A DNA stretch of 64,000 nt from Harmonia axyridis (lineage: Eukaryota; Arthropoda; Insecta; Coleoptera; Coccinellidae). Below are positions 56,251 through 64,000 of the stretch, piece after piece. The translations under genes were made by a program, and so were the position numbers. The stretch is from NCBI RefSeq assembly GCF_914767665.1, contig NC_059501.1, positions 36,370,501 to 36,434,500 on the forward strand, read 5' to 3'. Each line of letters opens with the position of its first letter. The stretch's first letter is position 1. The notes beneath the pieces were generated by a model. The model ran no database searches. It was not told the DNA's origin and worked only from the letters and a program-made list of their open reading frames with translations.

Positions 56251-57847
56251 TTTAGAGTTCGATTGATTGCTCTGGAGACTTACATGTTTTTTTTTGTAAT
56301 TTCTAATTTCATTTAAGATGTCTTGCATTTTTTGTGCGATATTATGCACTAAATTCGTGAATTATGCCTGACGAAATCGATTTAACACCACCAGAATCAA
56401 GAAAAATTGCTAATACTGTTGCAAATTATTTCACTATATTCAATTTATATTATATTGACCATTGACGTGTATTGAAATTTGATAGAATCTGAAGTCAGTG
56501 TAGACAACCACGAACCGAAAAATATAACTGAAAACAATGCTGTAATCAGTTCATTACAGCACTGTTTTCATTACTGTAAGGAACTCATTACGATATCGAA
56601 ATAGAGAAAAACATTGAAAGAAAGAAAACACATGCCAAAGTGTAAACTGTAAAAATAGGGTTAAGCTTTTCTTCTTCGAGCTGATTCAAAGATATTTCAT
56701 TGGAAATAATAAATAACAAAATATGAGGTGAACTTTTCATATTTCTTTTATATTTGTTGAAATTATTCTTTCCCTTCATCCTCTGTCACTCATTTCTCTT
56801 TCTATTATACACAAAACTTCTGTTGCAGCTAAAAATTTACCCACCTACGCCACTGCTTCGGCTCTGAGGAGTTCAGAGTCAGCGATACCAATTTGGGAAA
56901 TTCTGTCTCAATATCTTATCCTGCTCATCGAAGACGTTCACGACGATTCAATTATTAAACGTTCGCATGCAGTCGAATCATTTCAATTACTGGTATAAAT
57001 TAAATTTATACCAGATCGGTTGGTATTTGAAATTCGGAACGAATATTGAAGGGATAGGTCTCATATTACTAGCAAGATATTTCACGCGACCCCAAGATGA
57101 TGTTCAAATGGATTTTTTCCTGGTGATTGGAAGGTGTTTAAGTTGACGCGATTAATGACATTTAATATCTACTCCTATTGAATTATAAACTCATTATTCA
57201 ACTGCTTTCGAGCAATTAATAGTATCTATCAACAAACAGCGTGATTTATAATAACTCACTACTATAACTCACTATTATAAATCAGAAAATATGGATCTGT
57301 GCTTCTATACTTCTCTGCTTCTATTCGATTGGCCGAAAGGAAACATTCCATTATTGTTATTGAGGGGAGGAATGTCCGAGGGAATGTCACTTTTGACGTT
57401 TTCAAATTAAGTTAATATCTAATTATTGTGTATGTTTTGCTGAAAACGATTAATTCAGATAGTGAAGATGAAATATAATAAAGGTATACATTTCCAAAAG
57501 ACAAACAGCTAATGTCACCATACAGAATTAATTGCCCGAAAAAATATAAAGGAGTTTGAAAAAATTTTCAAGATTGGTGTAGCAGAAAGATCATTAAGTC
57601 ATCGTTTACAGGGAATATTTTTTGGTATATTTTAATGCATTTTTATAGGCAATTATTAAGGTTTTTCAATAAATTTCTATGTCTGTACTCTGTACTGGAT
57701 TCGAGCTAGCCGAAGCTAAATCGACTGCGATTGGTAGCACTAAGTTTCCATCTCTCTTGTACGGGATCGAGCACATTATGTTTATTTCCCGTTCCTTCTG
57801 TCTTTATTCTAAGTCTGTATTTTTTTCTTAGTATTTATTGATATAGT
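56251..57847. other. AT-rich region with a perfect-looking hairpin
   Basis: TGAAAACAATGCTGTAAT and ATTACAGCACTGTTTTCA at 56529-56570 form an 18-bp stem with one mismatch around a 6-base loop. TAACTCACTA repeats occur near 57255-57275. No gene recognised. Confidence 0.5.
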
Positions 57848-58003
57848 CGTAGATAAAGTATAGTATTCAACTTGCGGTAATGGTCATAACTCACTTGATG
57901 AATTACAGCACTCGCCTGCGGCTCGTGCTGTAAACATCATCTGCGTGAGTTATGACCTACATTACCGCTCATTGAATAATATACTATTACACTTATCTAT
58001 GTT
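57848..58003. repeat. Hairpin MITE, about 155 bp
   Basis: The arms are complementary over about 70 bp: TAGATAAAGTATAGTATTCA, then GCGGTAATGGTCATAACTCA, with the mirror on the right (TGAGTTATGACCTACATTAC to ATTGAATAATATAC). The apex contains ATTACAGCACTCGCC / CTCGTGCTGTAA. Non-coding. Confidence 0.85.
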
Positions 58004-58845
58004 GATGTCACCAAAATAGTATACTAGTGAAATGAATTGAAGGATCAAAATAAAATTCGAAATTTTTAGCGGTTTTTCAAATGGCTGTATTTTCGATAAC
58101 AATGGTCGTATCTCAATTTGAAAAAAGTTTTTGAAGTTTATAGTCTAGAGATCGCATGATAAAAAAAAATTCAAGCAACGTGTACCGCTCAATCCTAATG
58201 AATACAGTAGCTCAAATTTCTGCGAAATTTTTTCAGTTTCCATTTTTGGCATGCAGACTTGGAAAATTTTTTTCCAACTCAACCACTATATGGATGAGAT
58301 AAGTTGTTCATTCAGCTTCAATATCAATTTTTCAAAATTTCGATGCGAGCACTTCTCGCTGAAATATCGAACTTTGAATTGAAAAGGACCTTTACGTCTT
58401 TAACCATCAATATCTCACCAATCAATGATTGCACAGAAAATTTGAGGAATGTTTTGAAATCTTGAATTAAATCTCTTCAAGAAGTAGCTATTGGATTTTC
58501 GGAAAAAAATTCTTTTCGTTCTCAACATCAATTTGAAAAGTTGATAAAAAAATAACTTTCGGAGGCTTTTTGGATAATCAATCAATGAATTTAAAATATC
58601 GAAAAAACCATCAATGTTAAGTATGCGTTTTACAGTTCAATCAAACTGTTACAAATCACCACAAAAATCACAGAGGATTTCAATTCAATCCATAGAGCGG
58701 TTTTTCTGTCTCATTCGATCGAATTTTCAAAAAATTAAAGGATCACTATTTTCGATTTGAATGTTCATAATCTCCCACGAAATGAAGAAATAAAATTATA
58801 ATCTTTTTTTCTTCATTTTTATCAATAACAGAGCAGAACAATAAC
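58004..58845. other. AT-rich region, nothing recognised
   Basis: No supported feature until the RNase H fragment starts. Confidence 0.4.
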
Positions 58846-59404
58846 AGAATTTTCACAGATTCACTATCATCCATTCAGTCGATATCCAACTTCTACTCTT
58901 ATAATCCACTAATACAAAAAATTCATGAACGATGTCATATACACAAAACCAACAAAGACATCTCTACGGCCATAATTTGGATACCATCCCATGAAGGCAT
59001 AGAAGGAAATGAAGCTGCAGACCAATCCGCTAAACAGGCACGATCCCATCAAGAGTGGCAAACCAAATGGAATAGCAGCAATAACAAGCTACATGCAATT
59101 CAACCTGAAATTGATTCCCCAATAAAAATCAGTCCCAATAGAAAAGACCAAATTGTTATGAGAAGATCAAGAATATCACATACCAAGCTGACACACTGCT
59201 ACTTGATGTCATCAAATGTACCTCCTATGTGTGACTACTGTTGTGACACCTTTTTAAGTGTAGAACACCTTCTATCTCGAAGTCCACATTATGGTGAACT
59301 CCGTCGTCGAATAGGACTGAAAGATAATCTAAGAGAAAATCTCACCTCGATAACTCAAATCGAAGCATCAATTCAATTTTGTCAACTGTATAATCAAATT
59401 CGAT
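58846..59404 (+). pseudogene. Non-LTR retrotransposon RNase H and 3' tail
   Basis: An open + frame of about 186 codons reads RIFTDSLSSIQSISNFYSYN (RNase H motif with catalytic Asp), then AIIWIPSHEGIEGNEAADQS (the conserved H-GI-GNE-AD motif). A C-terminal zinc-knuckle-like part follows (HCYLMSSNVPPMCDYCCDTF with SVEHLL). The 5' part of the element is missing. The frame runs on past 59404, but there it has entered repeat family E, so that tail is not part of the gene. Confidence 0.88.
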
Positions 59405-59685
59405 TAACGAAAAAAAAATTTTTTTTTTCGAAAAAAGCTGCATCTGCCGAAAAATTTTAAAAAAATTCCTCACCGACACAATTTTTTTCATAAGAATCCT
59501 ATTAACTCATGAACCGTTGAGTTATTACCCAAAGTAAGGCATATTTCCAAAAATGTCATGAAAAAAGCTTTTCAATGATGCAATAATATACTGGGTGTGC
59601 CATTTGAAATGAGGAAGTAGTAGTCTGTTTCCGGTATAACTGGAAGTTGAAGAGATCTGAGAATATTTTAGGAAAAAATATCATT
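59405..59685 (-). repeat. One-armed copy of the foldback family, left half
   Basis: This matches the reverse of the left arm of the element at 32094 (shared words: AACTCATGAACCGTTGAGTT, CAATAATATACTGGGTGTGC, GAAGTAGTAGTCTG). It is interrupted after AAATATCATT (59676-59685) by the Penelope-like element and continues at 62069-62180 down to the family terminus (complement of ACA(A/G)GGTGATTCAC). Confidence 0.88.
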
Positions 59686-59727
59686 AATAAATTTCTCACT
59701 AAACGGCCATAATCCATTTTTAGATAT

Positions 59728-59947
59728 AATGTAATAAAATCTATTTTTGTACTTAATAGACTCTTTATTTAATATCAGCTCTACATGTTTCGCCTTGTTA
59801 GGGCATCTTCAGGAGCTCTACAAAAAATAAAAAAGAAATAGACATGTGATCTCCCTTACAATAACAAAATGGGGACTCACTTGTCAAAATATACAGGTCT
59901 AAGTATCATATATTGTTTGTCTTTTTTATTTCCTACAATATCAAGAC
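59728..59947 (-). repeat. Left terminal repeat (PLTR) of the Penelope-like element
   Basis: This is the reverse complement of 61849-62066. It contains the complement of the hammerhead-like motif (TTTCGCCTTGTTAGGGCATC at about 59788). Near-identity with the right copy indicates recent insertion. Confidence 0.9.
59777..59817 (-). ncRNA. Hammerhead-ribozyme-like motif, antisense copy
   Basis: The same sequence as at 61977-62017, on the minus strand because the terminal repeats are inverted. In a transcript of the + strand only the right-hand copy would be in the sense orientation. Confidence 0.55.
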
Positions 59948-61756
59948 AATAACATTAAGAAGAAGATTAGAGACAATAATTTAACAGTGGTTAAGGCAGA
60001 TAAGGGATCATGCATGGTAATTTCAGATAGGAATCTTTACATCAATAAGGTAGAAGAATTTATGAATGAAAATGGATTTGTAAAACTGGATAACAACCCC
60101 ACTTCACGACTTATCAACAAAGTGAAGAACTTCAAAGTTTCTAAAGAGTTTGAAGATGAGTTTGGTAAATATAGGAATCTGATTCTTCCAAACCCAAAAA
60201 TTCCTAAATTATACGGTCTTCCTAAACTCCATAAGGATAATATACCTATAAGACCCATTGTAAGCTACATAAATACTCCTGTTTACAAAATAAGTAAGTT
60301 CCTGAGTGACAAGTTGAAAGATTTAACAGAGTTCAAACCCACCTATGGTATAAAGAATAGTGGTCAATTGGTAGATTCATTGAGGAACTTACAAATTCCG
60401 GAGGGTGCTAAACTGATTTCCCTTGATGCTAAAAACCTATATACTTCTATTCCCCCAGATGAATGTATTACAATATTAGACAAAAAGCTAACAGAAAAAA
60501 ATGTAACACCTGAATTGAAAAAGGATATTACAAACCTTTTCAAGGTATCCTTAGGACAAAACTTCTGCCAATTTAACAATGGAATATATAAACTTGATAA
60601 AGGTTTACCAATGGGTGCACCTCCATCGTCCCTGATAGCGGAAATTTTCATGGATCATTTGGAAGAAATACTATTTAATTTGAGAACTCCCATAATACGT
60701 CACATTTTCAAATATTACAGATATGTGGATGATATTTTCATCATATTTACAGGTGGCACAGATCTTATTTGGGTTCTGTTGGAGCTGTTCAACTCACTAC
60801 ATAAAAACATTCACTTTACATTGGAGATTGGTTTCAACCAGATCAATTTTCTAGATTTGACACTAACCTTGGAAGAGGACAGAATATCTGTGGATGTATA
60901 TAGAAAAGAATCCCAAACAGTAGCAATAATAAATGAAAGCTCAAACCACCCTGCTTACCACAAGTTTTCTGCCCTCAACACTTACTTACACAGACTGTTG
61001 AGTTTACCATTGAGTAGAGGAAATTTTGAAAAAGAGTTGGAAATAATCAAATATATTGCTTACAAAAATGGTTACAAATCAAATGTGGTTGACCGGTTGT
61101 TAATGAAGAAATTTATAAAATTACACAATAATGATATACCCTCTAGGGATAATAAACAACCAGTGAAGAGATTGTCGCTACCATTTTACGGAAAGATGTG
61201 TTATCCCATTGCGAATATATTTAGAAGACACAACATAGACATAGTGTTCAAGGCCAAGAACTGCCTTTACAACTATTTGCTAAATTGTAAGGATATGACC
61301 CCAATATTGGAAAAGAACGGTGTGTACAAACTTAACTGTAAGACATGTGATAGGTTTTACATAGGAAAAACTTTTAGAGCCCTAGGCACAAGGGTATCTG
61401 AACACATAAGGAACTACAACGACAAAAGTTCCTTTGGAAAACATCTCAAAATTAACAACCATGAATTTGATAAGGATGAGAATGTGGAACTTCTACACAA
61501 CTTGGATAGAGGTAACCTGCTTGACTTGATGGAAATATATGAGATTGCAAAAAATGTAAAATTATGTCCTAATAAATGCCTTAATAAACAAGTGGAATCC
61601 CACCTCAGCTATCACCCCATTTTCGAGAGTCTGATATATTATTCGTTTTGTATTTTGTATGTTGTTGTTCGGAACGTTGCCGTTACATATGTCGAATGTC
61701 AAATGTCATGTCATTGTTTGATATTCTGTGAGTTGTCAGTTATGTCAAATGTATGA
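59948..61756 (+). CDS. Penelope-like polyprotein: reverse transcriptase and GIY-YIG endonuclease, 5'-truncated
   Basis: The frame is open from the terminal-repeat junction to TGA at 61754-61756. There is no good start codon; the first ATG is at 60014. Counting from the Val codon at 59987, the reverse transcriptase domain shows LPKLHK (79-83 region), SLDAKNLYTSIP (Asp147), GLPMGAPPSS (207-216) and the catalytic YVDD (246-249), followed by NFLDLTL. The C-terminal endonuclease shows GVY (445-447), YIGKTFRALGTRVSEH (458-473) and a late Glu (LMEIYEI, about 516). A CCHH arrangement (C451, C454, H486, H492) is known in Penelope proteins. These enzymes copy the element RNA at a nicked target. The N-terminal ~150-200 residues are missing, so this copy is probably not autonomous despite its intact catalytic motifs. 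Confidence 0.93.
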   Translation, partial: NNIKKKIRDNNLTVVKADKGSCMVISDRNLYINKVEEFMNENGFVKLDNNPTSRLINKVKNFKVSKEFEDEFGKYRNLILPNPKIPKLYGLPKLHKDNIPIRPIVSYINTPVYKISKFLSDKLKDLTEFKPTYGIKNSGQLVDSLRNLQIPEGAKLISLDAKNLYTSIPPDECITILDKKLTEKNVTPELKKDITNLFKVSLGQNFCQFNNGIYKLDKGLPMGAPPSSLIAEIFMDHLEEILFNLRTPIIRHIFKYYRYVDDIFIIFTGGTDLIWVLLELFNSLHKNIHFTLEIGFNQINFLDLTLTLEEDRISVDVYRKESQTVAIINESSNHPAYHKFSALNTYLHRLLSLPLSRGNFEKELEIIKYIAYKNGYKSNVVDRLLMKKFIKLHNNDIPSRDNKQPVKRLSLPFYGKMCYPIANIFRRHNIDIVFKAKNCLYNYLLNCKDMTPILEKNGVYKLNCKTCDRFYIGKTFRALGTRVSEHIRNYNDKSSFGKHLKINNHEFDKDENVELLHNLDRGNLLDLMEIYEIAKNVKLCPNKCLNKQVESHLSYHPIFESLIYYSFCILYVVVRNVAVTYVECQMSCHCLIFCELSVMSNV

Positions 61757-61848
61757 CGCTGTCGATGCAAAAATTGATGATTATTGTAGTTGAGAAAGAG
61801 ACTGTTCTATTAGAATTTGTATTAAACCAGGAAATTTCATTCAATCCT

Positions 61849-62066
61849 CTTGATATTGTAGGAAATAAAAAAGACAAACAATATATGATACTTAGACCTG
61901 TATATTTTGACAAGTGAGTCCCCATTTTGTTATTGTGAGGGAGATCACATGTCTATTTCTTCTTTATTTTTTGTAGAGCTCCTGAAGATGCCCTAACAAG
62001 GCGAAACATGTAGAGCTGATATTAAATAAAGAGTCCATTAAGTACAAAAATAGATTTTATTACATT
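61849..62066 (+). repeat. Right terminal repeat (PLTR) of the Penelope-like element
   Basis: Inverted partner of 59728-59947. It begins TTGATATTGTAGGAAATAAA and ends in ATAGATTTTATTACATTA. It lies about 90 bp after the stop codon and carries the sense hammerhead-like motif. Confidence 0.9.
61977..62017 (+). ncRNA. Hammerhead-ribozyme-like motif in the terminal repeat
   Basis: AGCTC (stem I, 61977-61981) is followed by CTGAAGA (core, 61982-61988), a stem-loop GCC-CTAACAA-GGC (stem II), GAAA, a short palindromic ACATGT (minimal stem III) and GAGCT (stem I partner, 62013-62017). The expected cleavage site follows the A at 62012. One additional U stands between CTGAAGA and stem II, so this is a variant and not the canonical fold. 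Minimal hammerheads that may act as dimers are reported for Penelope-like terminal repeats; activity here is inferred. Confidence 0.6.
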
Positions 62067-62180
62067 AGAAATATCATTGTCTCCAACCCCAATATGCAAA
62101 TTTTCAGATAACAATTATGATAAATTTTCCATAAACGTCTAATAGAGTCATCTCTGTGAATCACCTTGTATATACGGCTA

Positions 62181-64000
62181 AAAGGTTTGTGTGATCATTT
62201 ATGGTCAAATTTATCCTTACTGAAATAAAAGTAACTTATTGTGAATATATAACTTCAGTTTGATAAAATTTGATAATCAATTCCCATTAAGTTAAAACCG
62301 AATCCATTAAAAAATGTTCTGAGTGGGTTCAGAATTCAGATCTCGAATACCGCGGTTGAGTCCGTTAAGTGGAAACATCACCACATGGTTGCTCAGTTCA
62401 AAACAAAATTAGAGAATTTTTTTTACAAATCACCGATTTTTATGGGCTATTCGAATAATTTCCCCAAACAATAAAATAAGAATATTGGGTTGTGTTTAGT
62501 TTGCTAAAAATATTTTCTTGCTTTTTCTATTTCTCGTTTTTTCTTTATTATTGGAAATAATGAAGCAAACACGAAGTACACAGAATAGTGGATGCGCCGG
62601 TAGGTAAATAATAATAATAATATGGTTTATTCTGTAAGCTACAGGGTATAAACAGGGTAAAGCATTGTTACAATCAAATTTTGAAGATGGTTCAGTAATA
62701 TTAAAAAGATGACTAGACAAATATAGTAATTTCAGCTATAAATTTGTTAAAATCAAATTTCAAGAAATCATCAAAAAATTCTATAGTTGAAAGGAATGAT
62801 GATATAGGAATTATAGTAGCCATCAATCAATATATCAAATTCAATAAAAATAGTAATTTTTTGTACAGTTAATCCATATTTGAAAACGTGAATTCCATAA
62901 TAATTTTTGAAAATAAAAACACATCATGCTTTTCGATAAAGTATTCCTACTGGTTAACTCTTAATTTACAATAACATACAGGGTGTTCCAGGAGTAAGCT
63001 GACTAGAAAAAATTTTGTTTGTTGAAAATTTAAAAAAAGGTTAATTTTTGAAATCATTGCAAGAGATTTCGTTAGATCATGTTTGGTTGATCATATTATG
63101 ATGTGCCTTCGCTAGTATTTACATATTACCTTCTCATATTTATTGCTCATCTGGAGAAAAACGGTAGGTACTGTTATGATTTCAATCAATAAACTTGAAT
63201 ATTTGAGCTGGGTTCTAGTCAAAATAAAAAAAAAATTTGAAATTCAAAATTAAGAATTATATTTGAAAAAACAACAATACCTTAACTAACTTAATTACTA
63301 TCAACACTTGTCTTAAAATTCAATTATTGATTTCACTATTGACCTCCTGCTTTCACTTTTCCTTCAAATTTCTACTTTTGCTTTTCGGTTTTTAACTATT
63401 TAGGTCTGCTTTAATTTTAAATGAATATAGTACCTGAAATATTTTTTCCCAAATTATATTAAGAAGGATTACCACCACGTTGTTTCTCGCGTATCAGTCA
63501 AACTTTGGTACCCATTAATTTCCCCACTGGCGCTGCTGCGCCAACTTGTACGGTGTATACGAAGTTGTACATTCACTTTATCTTCTTTCTTTTTTCGAAG
63601 CGAATAAGTAGAGGGCATCACTATACGACAAATTCCAGAAAATAATAGTTTTACCTTTTCTGTAATTATTTATGCTAGGTTTTCTTCAAGAATATCTTAA
63701 AAATATATCAGTCCCCAGTACAAAGTTAATATTATCAATTGTTTTGCGAAAAATGGAAAGTTGGCCATTTTTTTTCTGCATTCGCAAATTATGTGAAAAC
63801 CCCATAGAAATCAATGATTTGTAAGGAGAAATATTCCTAATTGCTTTTTGAACTGGTGGTATTGTCTCTTAAGACGTGAAATCAAGAGCTTTTAAGTGCT
63901 CCTTAATTCATGCAACAATTGCTTTCATAACAATGGCTTTCATTCACTTATGCCCTGGACGAGGCAATCAATACAAAATTTCGAACAAACCTTGACTAAT
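62181..64000. other. AT-rich end of window, minor repeat fragments
   Basis: ACAGGGTGTTCCAGGAGTAA at about 62979 resembles the start of the CAGGGTGTT repeat families. A short AAT repeat lies at about 62605-62620. GGCGCTGCTGCGCC at about 63531 is a small palindrome. No gene recognised. Confidence 0.4.

Larger units (their letters stand above)
59686..62068 (+). mobile_element. Penelope-like retroelement, 2.4 kb, young insertion
   Basis: The element lies between two copies of the 10-bp sequence AAATATCATT (59676-59685 and 62069-62078) inside an older repeat. It carries about 220-bp terminal repeats in inverted orientation (59728-59947 and 61849-62066) that differ at only about three positions by my reading. 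The left copy has an additional 42-bp extension. Between them is a single long open reading frame. The left repeat abuts the coding frame directly, so the 5' part of the gene is missing, as is common for these elements. Confidence 0.93.

Overview
The window looks like an insect nuclear genome, most probably a beetle. It is very AT-rich, its genes have many small exons and short GT-AG introns, and most of the DNA is transposon debris. The lineage is inferred from the style of the genes and repeats, not proven. No bacterial or organellar signature is present.

Only three host-type genes can be supported. A seven-exon DUF4806 gene lies at 300-1776 (+). A DM-domain exon of the DMRTA/Dmrt99B type lies at 14441-14897 (-); its other exons are not visible, so they probably lie left of the window and much of 1-14400 would then be its intron. 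Three exons of trimethylguanosine synthase (TGS1) lie at 20505-21206 (+), and the C-terminal exon was not found. Two orphan open exons with good splice sites (25455-25652 and 29238-29510, both -) may belong to an unrecognised gene.

The rest is layered mobile DNA. DNA transposons: a degenerate Tc1-like element (6172-7510), five decayed mariner-like fragments, a TA-flanked pogo-like element whose DDE domain is deleted but whose C-terminal PHD finger remains (16260-18180), a TA-flanked non-coding element full of GGTCGAGAACC motifs (21519-22725), and a hAT element with a perfect 8-bp target duplication (41263-43200). Two inverted ~880-bp units (49822-50704 and 53127-54007) carry the captured first exon of what I recall as an insect SWIM/YqaJ-type protein. 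Retroelements: four decayed non-LTR fragments, and one young Penelope-like element (59686-62068) with an open reverse transcriptase plus GIY-YIG frame, near-identical inverted terminal repeats containing a hammerhead-ribozyme-like motif, and a 10-bp target duplication inside an older repeat.

Around these lie foldback elements and hairpin MITEs (21255, 30011, 32094, 36940, 47809, 57848), several dispersed repeat families with two to six copies in the window, and tandem repeats of about 31, 46 and 90 bp. Two GC-richer, non-repetitive, non-coding blocks (about 11040-11600 and 31060-31560) are candidate conserved regulatory DNA.
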